Below are positions 8,867 through 17,290 of a DNA stretch of 64,000 bases, in pieces. Origin of the DNA: an uncultured Bacteroidales bacterium (GTDB taxonomy: Bacteria > Bacteroidota > Bacteroidia > Bacteroidales > UBA932); contig CAKVCK010000014.1 in NCBI GenBank assembly GCA_934725575.1, positions 1-64,000 of the forward strand. Reading direction: 5' to 3'. Positions within the stretch are counted from its first letter, which is position 1. Every line of letters starts with the position of its first letter. The position numbers and the translations under genes are program-made. The notes beneath the pieces were generated by a model that had not been told where the DNA came from, searched no databases, and saw nothing but the letters and a program-made list of their open reading frames with translations.

Positions 8867-9155
8867 CTCAGTCGTCGGTCTCGGGGTCGGCCATAATGGT
8901 GGTGCCGGATGAGAGGGCGGAGGCGGAGGTGATGACCACACGGGAGACGCCGGAGTTGATGGCTTCGAAGGCGTTCTGGAGTTTCGGGATCATTCCCTCG
9001 GAGATGGTGCCGTCGGCGACCATCGGGGCGAAATCGGAACTGGTTATGGTCGGAATCACGCTCGACGGGTCGTTCAGGTCCTTCATCACGCCCGGGGTGG
9101 ACGAGCAATATGTCAGTGTCACGTCATAGACTGAGGCAAGGGCCTGGGCAACGGA
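8867..9155 (-). repeat. Direct repeat of the argB 3' end (intact copy)
   Basis: This is the partner of 6026-6314. The offset is exactly 2841 bp without gaps, and identity is 278 of 289 positions. The sequences differ directly outside both ends. Confidence 0.92.
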
Positions 9156-9656
9156 CGAGGCGATGGTGTCGGCGTTGGTGTTCAGCATCGAGCCTTCCTT
9201 GTCATGGGTCAGCGGAGCCAGAACAGGCACGGCGCCGGACTCAAGGAGGTTTTCCAAAGCCTTGGCGTTGACGTACTTGATGTCACCTACGTAACCGAAG
9301 TTGATTGGCTGTACGGGGCGTTTCACACTCATAATCAGATTGAGGTCAGCGCCGGTAAGGCCAATGGCATTGACACCAAGGGCTTGCAGACGCGCAACCA
9401 GATTCTTGTTGACAAGTCCGCCGTAAACCATCGTCACGACCTTCAGCATCTCGGCGCTTGTGATCCTGCGGCCATCGATCATCTGGGTCTCCACGCCCAG
9501 CCTGGCCGCCACCTCGGTGGCGATCTTGCCGCCTCCGTGCACGAGAATCTTTCTGCCCTTGAGGCTTGAGAATGACATCAGGAGGGACTGGAGAGACTCC
9601 TCGTTCTCCACTATGGCTCCCCCCACCTTAATTATATTCAATGAATCCTTTATCAT
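8868..9656 (-). CDS. argB: N-acetyl(or succinyl)glutamate kinase
   Basis: ArgB phosphorylates N-acylglutamate, the second step of arginine synthesis. The 262-residue product shows the amino-acid-kinase fold motifs: IIKVGGAIVE near the start, VHGGGKIATEVAARLG, GLTGADLNL, and a C-terminal ITSASAL segment. The ATG at 9656 lies in the context GAATATG and gives MIKDSLNI. A longer frame with 24 extra residues has no family support. It is the last gene of the leftward arginine operon, about 120 bp after argF'. Its final 289 bp are duplicated at 6026-6314. Confidence 0.94.
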   Translation of the reverse strand: MIKDSLNIIKVGGAIVENEESLQSLLMSFSSLKGRKILVHGGGKIATEVAARLGVETQMIDGRRITSAEMLKVVTMVYGGLVNKNLVARLQALGVNAIGLTGADLNLIMSVKRPVQPINFGYVGDIKYVNAKALENLLESGAVPVLAPLTHDKEGSMLNTNADTIASSVAQALASVYDVTLTYCSSTPGVMKDLNDPSSVIPTITSSDFAPMVADGTISEGMIPKLQNAFEAINSGVSRVVITSASALSSGTTIMADPETDD

Positions 9657-9700
9657 ATTCGTTTTTCTCAAAATTATTTCCGTACACCAAAGAGGCTTTT

Positions 9701-9758
9701 CCTGTACCAAACGATGACAAAAGGCCATTTGGTACAGGAGAGGCCCCTTTCCTGTACC
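9701..9758. promoter_or_regulatory. Inverted and direct CCTGTACC repeats between argF' and argB
   Basis: CCTGTACCAAA (9701-9711) pairs with TTTGGTACAGG (9728-9738) over a 16-nt loop, and a third CCTGTACC lies at 9751-9758. In the leftward operon mRNA this forms an 11-bp hairpin just before argB. It could set mRNA stability or processing, or be an operator. No T-run follows on the transcribed strand. Confidence 0.45.
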
Positions 9759-9775
9759 GTTTCCGCAACAAAGTC

Positions 9776-10726
9776 TTATTGCAGATCCTCCAGCATCCTC
9801 TTCATCACGACCTGGGCGGAGACGACGCGGTTGGCGGCCTCAGGGATCACGATGCTGCGAGGAGAATCAATCACTTCGTCGGTCACGATCATATTCCTTC
9901 TCACCGGCAGGCAGTGCATGAAGTAGGCGTTGTCGGTGACGGCCATCTGGCGCGCCCCGACTGTCCAAGCACGGTCCTGACTGAGGATCTGGCCATAGTG
10001 CGAGACGGAAGACCAGTTCTTGGCGTAGATGAAATCCGCTCCCTCAAAGGCCTTCATCTGGTCATATTCCACACGGGCGTTGCCCGCAAACTGAGGATCA
10101 AGCTCATAGCCTTCAGGCTGGGTGACGACGAAATCCACATCGGCGGCGTTCATCCACTCGGCGAAAGAGTTCGGCACAGCTTGAGGCAGAGCCCTTGGAT
10201 GAGGGGCCCAGGTAAGAACCACCTTCGGACGGGCCACGCTTTTATATTCATTGATCGTGATGAGGTCGGCAAAGGCCTGACACGGATGGACCGTGGCAGA
10301 TTCGAGGCTGATGACAGGTTTGCCGGAATATTCGATGAACTGCCTGAGAATGGTCTCGTTGTAGTCGAAGGACTTGTCCTTCAGGCCGGCGAACGAGCGC
10401 ACTCCGATGATGTCACAGTAGCTGCCGATGACAGGAATCGCCTCGCGCAGATGCTCCGGTTTGTCGCCGTCCATCACCACGCCCATCTCGGTCTCAAGTT
10501 TCCAGCTGTCACCGTTGACATTGAGGACTATCGAGTTCATTCCCAAATTCATAGCCGCTTTCTGGCTGCTCAGTCTGGTGCGCAGGCTGCTGTTGAAAAA
10601 AATCAGGATGATCGTCTTGTTCCTGCCCAAATTCTGCCAGGCGAACGGAGTCGCCTTGACCTGCTTCGCCTCCTCAAGCGCCTTGCCGAGGTCGCCTATG
10701 TCACCTACGTGAAAAAAACTTCTCAT
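9776..10726 (-). CDS. argF': N-succinylornithine (or N-acetylornithine) carbamoyltransferase
   Basis: This enzyme transfers the carbamoyl group to N-acylated ornithine, in place of the classical ornithine step. The 316-residue product has the carbamoyl-phosphate motif SSLRTR at residues 46-51, ATVHPCQ, and the C-terminal HCLPVRR. Residue 90 is proline in MDGDKPEHL. In published work on this family, Pro at this site goes with N-succinylornithine use (Bacteroides fragilis) and Glu with N-acetylornithine use (Xanthomonas). I therefore predict succinylated intermediates. The start overlaps the argD stop by 4 bp (ATGA), so translation is probably coupled. Confidence 0.92.
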   Translation of the reverse strand: MRSFFHVGDIGDLGKALEEAKQVKATPFAWQNLGRNKTIILIFFNSSLRTRLSSQKAAMNLGMNSIVLNVNGDSWKLETEMGVVMDGDKPEHLREAIPVIGSYCDIIGVRSFAGLKDKSFDYNETILRQFIEYSGKPVISLESATVHPCQAFADLITINEYKSVARPKVVLTWAPHPRALPQAVPNSFAEWMNAADVDFVVTQPEGYELDPQFAGNARVEYDQMKAFEGADFIYAKNWSSVSHYGQILSQDRAWTVGARQMAVTDNAYFMHCLPVRRNMIVTDEVIDSPRSIVIPEAANRVVSAQVVMKRMLEDLQ

Positions 10727-11844
10727 AATACTTCCTTTAGAGCGTCAATGAATATGTCAACGTCCGCCTTGGTGAGCGTAAGCGGGGCAAGAAGGCGGAT
10801 CATGTTCTTGCCGGAAACGCCTGTGAATATGTGCTTTTCGTAGAGGAGGCGGCCCCTGATCCCGGCGATCGGTTCATTGAATTCTATGCCGACCATGAGT
10901 CCGCGGCCACGCACCTCCTTGATTCTCGGAGAGGCCGGAATGGAATTCTTCAGATACTCTCCTACCTCAAATGCGTTCGCAACGAGATTCTCTTCCTTGA
11001 ATATGTCAGCGACGGCGTTGGCCGCGGCCATCGCGAGGTAGTTGCCGCCGAATGTAGTGCCGAGCATCCCTTTGGTAGCCTCGAACTCAGGTGAGATGAG
11101 AACGCCGCCGATCGGAAAACCGTTCGCCATACCCTTGGCCATAGTGACGATGTCCGGTTTGATTCCTGCCCACTGGTGAGCGAAGAATTTGCCGCTGCGG
11201 CCGTAACCGCTCTGAATCTCGTCTAGAATCAGCACTACGCCGGCCTCCTTGGTGACAGTACGCAGATCACGCATAAACTGGTCATCAGGGATGACGATTC
11301 CGCCGACCCCCTGGATGCCTTCGATGATCACGCCCGCGACATCACCTTTGGCCAGTTCAGCCTTCACCGCCTCTATGTCATTCAGAGGCAGGAAGGTGAC
11401 ATTGTGATGCGAGTTGAAGGGCGCTGAATATTTCGGGTTGTCGGTGACGGCCACCGCTCCGGAAGTCCTCCCGTGGAATGCTCCATTAAATGCGATCATC
11501 CTGTCCTTCCCGGTGTGGAAAGAGGCCAGTTTGAGGGCGTTCTCGTTGGCCTCGGCTCCCGAATTGATCAGGAACAGAGAGTAGTCATCCAGTCCGGAGA
11601 GTTCTCCGATCTTTCCGGCCAGCTCGACTTGAAGCGGGTTCTTCACGCTGTTGGAGTAGAAGCCGATCTTGTTCAGCTGGTCGGTGATGGCGGCCACGTA
11701 TTTCGGATGGCAGTGGCCGACCGATATGACAGCGTGGCCTCCGTAGAGGTCAAGGTACTCCTGCCCCTTGTCGTCCCAGATTCTGGTGCCTTTCGCTTTG
11801 ACGGGAGTCACGTCAAATAAACTATATACGTCGAATAAGTTCAT
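10723..11844 (-). CDS. argD: N-acylornithine aminotransferase
   Basis: ArgD is a class III pyridoxal-phosphate aminotransferase that converts N-acylglutamate semialdehyde to N-acylornithine with glutamate as donor. The 373-residue product has the phosphate-binding INSGAEANE (residues 93-101), the PLP-contacting LDEIQSG (207-213), and the Schiff-base Lys237 in MAKGMANGFP. It lies 14 bp downstream of argC and overlaps argF' by 4 bp in the same leftward operon. Confidence 0.95.
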   Translation of the reverse strand: MNLFDVYSLFDVTPVKAKGTRIWDDKGQEYLDLYGGHAVISVGHCHPKYVAAITDQLNKIGFYSNSVKNPLQVELAGKIGELSGLDDYSLFLINSGAEANENALKLASFHTGKDRMIAFNGAFHGRTSGAVAVTDNPKYSAPFNSHHNVTFLPLNDIEAVKAELAKGDVAGVIIEGIQGVGGIVIPDDQFMRDLRTVTKEAGVVLILDEIQSGYGRSGKFFAHQWAGIKPDIVTMAKGMANGFPIGGVLISPEFEATKGMLGTTFGGNYLAMAAANAVADIFKEENLVANAFEVGEYLKNSIPASPRIKEVRGRGLMVGIEFNEPIAGIRGRLLYEKHIFTGVSGKNMIRLLAPLTLTKADVDIFIDALKEVL

Positions 11845-11858
11845 GACATTATTTCTGA

Positions 11859-12839
11859 TTAAAACCTGGTGCCTTTCAGGTGAAGGCCGGTGTCCTCGGG
11901 AAGGCCGAAGATGAGGTTCATATTCTCGACAGCCTGACCGGAAGCGCCTTTGATGAGATTGTCAATAATACTGATCACGTGGAGCTTACGTCCGTGCTTA
12001 CGGACATTGAGCACACATTTGTTAGTGTTCACGACCATCTTGAGATCCGGATTCGTGTCGATCACGTGCACGAAAGGCTCATCCTTGTAGTAGTCTTTGT
12101 AAAGTGCCACGGCCTCTTCCTCGGAGAGGTCACAGTCAAAATAGACCGAGGCCAGAATTCCTCTTGTGAAGTCGCCCCTGACCGGTACGAAGTTCAACTC
12201 GCCTTCGTAACTTGGGGCGAGAGTGTGAAGGGTCTCCCCTATCTCGCCAAGATGCTGGTGAGTGAACGCCTTATAGATGGAGAGGTTATCGGCCCTCCAG
12301 CTGAAATGTGTGGTCTCGGACGGGGCCTGCCCTGCACCGGTAGATCCGGTGATTCCGGTCACGTGAATCTCCGGCAACTTGTCGGCCCTTGCCATCGGCA
12401 GAAGCGCCAACTGGATTGAAGTCGCGAAGCAGCCCGGATTGGCTATGTGTTTAGCTTTCACAATCTTGGCCCGGAATGCCTCAGGAAGGCCGTAAACGAA
12501 ATCCTCCGCGTCAGCGGCCAGACGGAAATCGTTGCTGAGATCGATGATGGCACCCTTATAACTCTCTGACAAAGAATGGACAAAGCCTTTAGACTTTCCG
12601 TGACCGGAGCAAAGGAATATGACATCGGCCTCTTCAACAGGGGCTTCCGCACTGAATTTCAAGTCAGTCTCTCCCAATAAATCCTGATGTGCCGACCAGA
12701 CAGGCTCGCCAGCGTGGCTGCCGCTCTGCGCAAAAACTACCTTCGCGGCCGAATGATTGGCCAGAATACGCAGGAGCTCACCGGCCGTGTAGCCGGCGGC
12801 CCCTACGATCCCAACACGTATATACTCATTTATAATCAT
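11859..12839 (-). CDS. argC: N-acetyl(succinyl)-gamma-glutamyl-phosphate reductase
   Basis: This NADPH-dependent reductase makes N-acylglutamate semialdehyde. The 326-residue product has the nucleotide-binding GIVGAAGYTAGEL near residues 10-22, the catalytic Cys137 in ANPGCFAT, and a late His-containing HQHLGEI segment. The ATG lies directly next to the argG stop (0 bp gap). Confidence 0.95.
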   Translation of the reverse strand: MIINEYIRVGIVGAAGYTAGELLRILANHSAAKVVFAQSGSHAGEPVWSAHQDLLGETDLKFSAEAPVEEADVIFLCSGHGKSKGFVHSLSESYKGAIIDLSNDFRLAADAEDFVYGLPEAFRAKIVKAKHIANPGCFATSIQLALLPMARADKLPEIHVTGITGSTGAGQAPSETTHFSWRADNLSIYKAFTHQHLGEIGETLHTLAPSYEGELNFVPVRGDFTRGILASVYFDCDLSEEEAVALYKDYYKDEPFVHVIDTNPDLKMVVNTNKCVLNVRKHGRKLHVISIIDNLIKGASGQAVENMNLIFGLPEDTGLHLKGTRF

Positions 12840-14066
12840 TTACAATTCCTTTTCCAGTTGCTCGCCTTCGTCTTTGTGGGCGGTGTAGTAAACACGAAGC
12901 GGAGTGGATGTGACCTTGATGAAGCCTTTGGCGTCCTCGCTGGTCCAGCCTTTCTGCATCTCGCCATATTCACCGAACTTGGTCTTGACAAGGTCACAAG
13001 GGGAATCCACACCGACGGTCGAGAACGACCGTGGACGAAGTTCCATCGTCACCTTGCCGGTCACGTTCCTCTGGCTGCTCTCCAGCATCGCCTCGATGTC
13101 CCTCATCACAGGCTCAAGGTACTGACTCTCATGCAGGAACATACCGTACCAGTTGGCGACCTGATCCTTCCAGTACTGCTGCCACTTGCTGAGGGTGAAT
13201 TTCTCCAGGAACTTGTGGGCGGCGATGATCAGCATCGGAGCGGCGGCCTCAAAGCCGACACGACCCTTGATGCCGATGATGGTGTCTCCCACGTGCATGT
13301 CACGACCAATACCGTAAGGAGCGGCTATCGATTCAACCTCCTGAATGGCAGCGACTTTGTCAGTGAACTTCTTGCCGTTGACAGCTGCGATCTCCCCTTT
13401 CTCGAACTCTATCTCTATGGTCTCGGAGCCGTCCTTCGTAATCTGCTTCAGGTACGCCTCCTCCGGAAGCCCCTGAGTGGAGTCCAAAATCTCGCCACCA
13501 CAGATGGAAGTACCCCAAAGACCAACGTTATAGGAATATTTAAGTTTCTTGAAATCAGCCTTGAAGCCGTGTTCATTGAGGTAATCGACCTCAAACTGGC
13601 GGGTCAAAGCCATGTCCCTTGTCAACGTAATGATCTCGATTCCCGGAGCCATTACAAGGAAGGTCATATCAAAACGGACCTGATCGTTGCCGGCACCGGT
13701 CGAACCGTGGGCGATGGCGTCAGCACCGATCGCTTTCGCATAGCGCGCGATAGCCATAGCCTGGAATATCCTCTCGGAGGAAACCGAGATCGGATACGTT
13801 CCGTTCCTCAGCACGTTGCCGAAGATCATATAACGGAGACTCTTGTCGTAATATTCCTTGGTCACATCGAGGGTGACATATTCCTTCGCGCCCAGTTCGT
13901 AAGCGTGCTTCTCATTGTCTTTCAGCTGTTCGGTGCTGAAACCGCCAGTGTTGGCGCACGCGGCGTAAACCTCATAGCCCTTTTCCTTGGCCAGATACAT
14001 CACCGTGAAGGATGTGTCCAGACCGCCGCTGAAAGCGACCACAACTTTCTTCTTTTCCATATTCAT
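12840..14066 (-). CDS. argG: Argininosuccinate synthase
   Basis: ArgG joins citrulline and aspartate with ATP hydrolysis to AMP and pyrophosphate. The 408-residue product has the ATP-pyrophosphatase P-loop AFSGGLDTS (residues 11-19) and a GSTGAGNDQVRFD substrate segment. The start overlaps the preceding GNAT stop by one base (TAATG). It reads ATG-AAT-ATG, with GAATATG around the second Met, so either Met could be used. Homologues of this length are the Bacteroidetes type. Confidence 0.95.
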   Translation of the reverse strand: MNMEKKKVVVAFSGGLDTSFTVMYLAKEKGYEVYAACANTGGFSTEQLKDNEKHAYELGAKEYVTLDVTKEYYDKSLRYMIFGNVLRNGTYPISVSSERIFQAMAIARYAKAIGADAIAHGSTGAGNDQVRFDMTFLVMAPGIEIITLTRDMALTRQFEVDYLNEHGFKADFKKLKYSYNVGLWGTSICGGEILDSTQGLPEEAYLKQITKDGSETIEIEFEKGEIAAVNGKKFTDKVAAIQEVESIAAPYGIGRDMHVGDTIIGIKGRVGFEAAAPMLIIAAHKFLEKFTLSKWQQYWKDQVANWYGMFLHESQYLEPVMRDIEAMLESSQRNVTGKVTMELRPRSFSTVGVDSPCDLVKTKFGEYGEMQKGWTSEDAKGFIKVTSTPLRVYYTAHKDEGEQLEKEL

Positions 14067-14683
14067 TAATTTTTGTTATCATTCTCGGCCTCGTCGATCC
14101 TGCGGATCCTTTCGAGGACTTCCTGTGGGATTTTCGCCGGAAGATGCTCCTCCGGATCGAAAAGCATACCAGTGCAGATGCAGTACTTCCTGTCGGTGCG
14201 CTTCAGCACATCCACATTGATGCATCCCTCGCAGCCTTTCCAGAAGGCCTCATCGCTCGTAAGCTCGGCGAAAGTCACCGGCTTGTAGCCCAGCTGGGTA
14301 TTCATCGTCATCACTGCGGCACCACTTGTAAGACTGAATATCTTGGCGTGGGGCCAGCGTGTGCGGGCCAGCGAGAATGTCAGATCCTTTATCCTCTTGG
14401 CAAGGCCCAAACCACGGAAATCAGGGTGTACGATCAGTCCTGAAGTCGTCACGTACTGCCGGTGCTCCCAAGTCTCGATGTAGCTGAATCCGGCGAACTT
14501 CTCGCCCTGAAGAGCGATCACGGCCTTGGCCTCCTTGATCTTCTGGGCGACATATTCCGGCTTTCTCTTCGCGATGCCGGTACCCCTTACCTTGGCCGCC
14601 TCCTCTATTGTCTTTAGAATCTCATCGACGTAAATGAGGTGCTTGTCCGAAGCGACCTCAACAGTCAATTCGTCCTGCGTCAT
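14066..14683 (-). CDS. GNAT-family N-acyltransferase, candidate first arginine enzyme
   Basis: The 205-residue product has a GNAT core with the acyl-CoA-binding pattern VHPDFRGLGLAKRI at about residues 85-98. Its last third has cysteines (GCEGCINVD and KYCICTGM), which is unusual for GNAT proteins and might bind metal. It lies between argR (20 bp) and argG (1-bp overlap) in the arginine operon, where an N-acylglutamate synthase is otherwise missing. I infer that it makes N-succinyl- or N-acetylglutamate. The alternative is a modifying enzyme unrelated to synthesis. Confidence 0.75.
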   Translation of the reverse strand: MTQDELTVEVASDKHLIYVDEILKTIEEAAKVRGTGIAKRKPEYVAQKIKEAKAVIALQGEKFAGFSYIETWEHRQYVTTSGLIVHPDFRGLGLAKRIKDLTFSLARTRWPHAKIFSLTSGAAVMTMNTQLGYKPVTFAELTSDEAFWKGCEGCINVDVLKRTDRKYCICTGMLFDPEEHLPAKIPQEVLERIRRIDEAENDNKN

Positions 14684-14703
14684 CTTTTGTTTTGTCCGTT
14701 AAA

Positions 14704-15180
14704 TTAATTAACCCTTTTGGTCTCGATGCCTTTGAATATCTCAGAAAGAGACGAAGTCACATCCTCGTGCCGGAATCCCTCCCTCAACACAAGCAGGATC
14801 GTGTCATCTCCCGCCAAGGTTCCCATAACCTCCGGAAGATGTCCCTCGTCAATGATCGAGGCGATCATCCCAGCGTGCCCCGGCCTCGTCTTGATCACCG
14901 CCATCGAGCCGGAAAACTCCAGACTGTCGATGCTGTCGGACGACATCGAGGTATCACGAAGAGTGTTCCGCAACATTCCAGGCTGCGGAAGGCTATAGCT
15001 GTAGCCGCTTCCGTCGTGTATCTTGGTGATCCGGAGCTCCCTGATGTCCCTTGACAGAGTCGCCTGCGCGACACTAAGCCCACGCTGCTCCAGCAGTGCG
15101 GAAAGTTCCTCCTGATTAGAGACCTTATTGTTTTTGATGATCTCTCTTATTATTCTCTGCCTCTCAAGTTTACTCTTCAT
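14704..15180 (-). CDS. argR: Arginine repressor
   Basis: ArgR is an arginine-dependent hexameric repressor. The 158-residue product has the winged-helix recognition helix VAQATLSRDIREL (residues 38-49), the acidic arginine-binding and trimer motif GTLAGDDTIL (120-129), and the usual length. It is the first gene of the leftward arginine operon. An ArgR-box-like sequence overlaps its predicted transcription start, so it probably controls itself and the operon. Confidence 0.95.
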   Translation of the reverse strand: MKSKLERQRIIREIIKNNKVSNQEELSALLEQRGLSVAQATLSRDIRELRITKIHDGSGYSYSLPQPGMLRNTLRDTSMSSDSIDSLEFSGSMAVIKTRPGHAGMIASIIDEGHLPEVMGTLAGDDTILLVLREGFRHEDVTSSLSEIFKGIETKRVN

Positions 15181-15186
15181 TACAAA

Positions 15187-15216
15187 GCATATTTATTCAA
15201 ATGCGATGCAAATATA
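15187..15216 (-). promoter_or_regulatory. argR operon promoter with ARG-box-like sequence
   Basis: On the - strand, TATATTTG (15216 to 15209) matches the -7 consensus. Directly downstream lies TTGAATAAATATGC (15200 to 15187), which resembles an ARG box (TGAAT, AT spacer, imperfect ATTCA). Because TGAATAT-like words are common across this window, the box assignment is only tentative. Confidence 0.45.
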
Positions 15217-15349
15217 TGTATATTTTTTCAATATCACGGCAACTTCTCTGCATAATTTTCTAAAAATAAGCCCTGAATATTCAGAAAGCGGCACAGTTGG
15301 CGGCGCTGACGGCGAAACACTGGGGATACGGAATATTCAGAGAATATCG

Positions 15350-15357
15350 TATCTTTG
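15350..15357 (+). promoter_or_regulatory. -7 box of the S26-type peptidase gene
   Basis: TATCTTTG ends 4 nt before the ATG at 15362, the same arrangement as at uvrD and the CapA-like gene. This gives either a leaderless mRNA from 15362 or a short leader to the ATG at 15398. Confidence 0.6.
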
Positions 15358-15361
15358 CCTA

Positions 15362-15862
15362 ATGGAATATTCCCCCTTTGGAAGCGGTATGCAGAATATG
15401 ACTATCAGCAACGAGGATTTGTTCGGCGAGGTCACCTCTCTTCTACGGGAAGGGCGGACGGTCACAATTCCGGTCAAGGGCAGCAGTATGGCTCCGTTCA
15501 TCATTGAAGGGAGGGACTCTGTCGTGCTCGAAGGCATCGAAGACTGCACGCCGGAAGGGCAGGAACGCAAAGAAGCGAAGATCGGAGACATCGTCCTCTT
15601 CAAGGCTGAAGGGAAATACTATCTGCACCGGATCCTCCGGATTGAGAATAATGTGGCAGAGATCCAAGGGGACGGGATCCTGCGCTCAAAAGAACGATGC
15701 GCCACCGAAAGAATCTTCGGACGGGTAGTGGCTGTGCTCAAGAACAGGGAAAAGCAGGTCAATGTCAACTCTCTACCTTACCGCCTGAAAATACGCATTT
15801 GGCTGTCACTTCACCCTTGCCGCAGGATTCTTCTGGGGATATGGCGCAGGCTGCTGAAATAA
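15362..15862 (+). CDS. S24/S26-family (signal peptidase I-like) protein
   Basis: The 166-residue product has the active-site segment VKGSSMAPFI, where Ser precedes Met, then GDIVLFK, YYLHRILRI with a conserved His, and IQGDG. This order is that of the LexA/signal peptidase fold. The His in LHRI suggests a Ser/His type rather than Ser/Lys (inference). A basic, hydrophobic C-terminal stretch could sit at the membrane. Two starts are possible: the ATG at 15362, next to the promoter, and the ATG at 15398, which has the GAATATG context. The frame extends further upstream but before the promoter. Substrate unknown. Confidence 0.75.
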   Translation: MEYSPFGSGMQNMTISNEDLFGEVTSLLREGRTVTIPVKGSSMAPFIIEGRDSVVLEGIEDCTPEGQERKEAKIGDIVLFKAEGKYYLHRILRIENNVAEIQGDGILRSKERCATERIFGRVVAVLKNREKQVNVNSLPYRLKIRIWLSLHPCRRILLGIWRRLLK

Positions 15863-15888
15863 AAGCCCGCTTCCGGAGAAACGGGCTT
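15863..15888. terminator. Hairpin between convergent genes
   Basis: AAGCCCG (15863-15869) pairs with CGGGCTT (15882-15888) directly after the S26 gene stop and before the stop of the convergent DUF5723 gene. A four-A run precedes it, which fits termination of leftward transcription. Confidence 0.6.
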
Positions 15889-15931
15889 AGAATCCGGACA
15901 AAAGTCCACTTGGATCAAAATCTCCTGACCA

Positions 15932-17290
15932 TCACCAAGAGATATTGGCACCGAAGGTTACCCTGCTGTTCATTTTCTCAAGAGGGATTCCCTGAGGACT
16001 TATCTTTCCAAGAATTGACTCCATTCCGAAAAAGAGGGTGAACCCAGGAATCTTGATATTCAACAGTCCACCAAGCGTGGCGCCATAGTTGCTTACACCG
16101 GCGCTTCCTGTAATGTCCAAAGCCTTGAACGGATTGTAATTCAAGGCGACACGTGCCTCACGGTACGGAACAAGACTGTTAAACTTGTAAGTTCCAAGCA
16201 AACCGACGGAAAAGTTCTTTACCACATTGTACTTCGCTCCGACACGGACCGTGGCTGGTAGCATACGCATCTCGCTCTCCTCATCCTCCTTGCGGAACTC
16301 AAACAATTCAGAAAACTCATCAGCGACATTGGACAGTTCATCCCCAATTGTGCTCCCCTCATCAAGGTCTATATCCTTGGAACCGGAATATTTCCAATCA
16401 TTCACAGCGGTACGGCCACGAAGATTATTGAACCAATTGATTCCTCCGAGATCAGTGACGGCGGCGGAAAGGACAACAGGACCGACCTTGTACGCAAGCC
16501 CAAAATCAACCGCCAAGCCAAAACCATTGAAGCCCAAGCGTTTGTCAAATTCCGAATTCTCAAAGTCAATGATGTCTGAATATGCTCCCGTAGATGACTT
16601 CTTGGTGGCTATCTTCATAGCGTCATAGGCGCCGGACAGTGTTCCGTCAGCGGAGACCGTCCACTCATCCCCCGTCAAACGCATATTCATCCTGTCCATT
16701 TTCACATCCAGGCCGGCCAATCCGACAAGCCCTTTCATTTTCACGCCGATGGTTAGATCTCCTCTTTTCCAGGACGACCCTATTCCGATCTGGGCGAATG
16801 CCGTACCTCTGAAATTCAGTCCGGAGAAATCATAAGAATCTGTCTCAGAGGTTCCGGTCTTGAGGAAACGGAAAAGATCGTAAGGCAATGAACCGTCAAA
16901 CGACGCCCTTAACGATAAGTCTATGACATTGTACAGTTTTCCGGTTCTGACACCAATGGAGAGAAGATTGGCACTGACATCAGTCGAGATCAAGTTGCTT
17001 CCATTGTTGAATTTAGCGAGAGCGTCCTCGGCGGAGACATCCGGATGCATAAACGTGACAAGATTCCCGTTCTGAGGATAGAGCAGACTGGCCATACCGA
17101 TGTTCCCGAGGAAACCAAGCGATGTCGAGCCTATTACCGGCAATGCGACAATGCTATAATTCGAATGAAATGCCGGATTAAGATTGTACGAATACGCATA
17201 AACGGAAGAGAAATATCCGGTCTGTAGTTCCTGTGCCTTAGAGATCAGGCAGATGGCGGCCAAAGCGGCCGCGAGTATTATCTTTTTCAT
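15932..17290 (-). CDS. DUF5723-type outer membrane beta-barrel protein
   Basis: The 452-residue product starts with a Sec signal (MKKIILAAALAAICLISKAQ). The body has alternating beta-strand-like segments rich in Gly and aromatic residues, and it ends in the sequence VTFGANISW, typical of outer membrane barrels. Features such as YSYNLNPAF fit DUF5723 of Bacteroidetes. The start overlaps the upstream lipoprotein stop by 4 bp, so the two are probably made together. Function unknown. Confidence 0.75.
   Translation of the reverse strand: MKKIILAAALAAICLISKAQELQTGYFSSVYAYSYNLNPAFHSNYSIVALPVIGSTSLGFLGNIGMASLLYPQNGNLVTFMHPDVSAEDALAKFNNGSNLISTDVSANLLSIGVRTGKLYNVIDLSLRASFDGSLPYDLFRFLKTGTSETDSYDFSGLNFRGTAFAQIGIGSSWKRGDLTIGVKMKGLVGLAGLDVKMDRMNMRLTGDEWTVSADGTLSGAYDAMKIATKKSSTGAYSDIIDFENSEFDKRLGFNGFGLAVDFGLAYKVGPVVLSAAVTDLGGINWFNNLRGRTAVNDWKYSGSKDIDLDEGSTIGDELSNVADEFSELFEFRKEDEESEMRMLPATVRVGAKYNVVKNFSVGLLGTYKFNSLVPYREARVALNYNPFKALDITGSAGVSNYGATLGGLLNIKIPGFTLFFGMESILGKISPQGIPLEKMNSRVTFGANISW

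Noticed and set aside
9641..10843. 400-codon + strand frame
   Set aside because: It is antisense to argF', which has clear family motifs.
12687..14069. Long open frame of 460 codons on the + strand
   Set aside because: It is the antisense shadow of argG and the start of argC, with codon use caused by the GC-rich third positions of the true genes.
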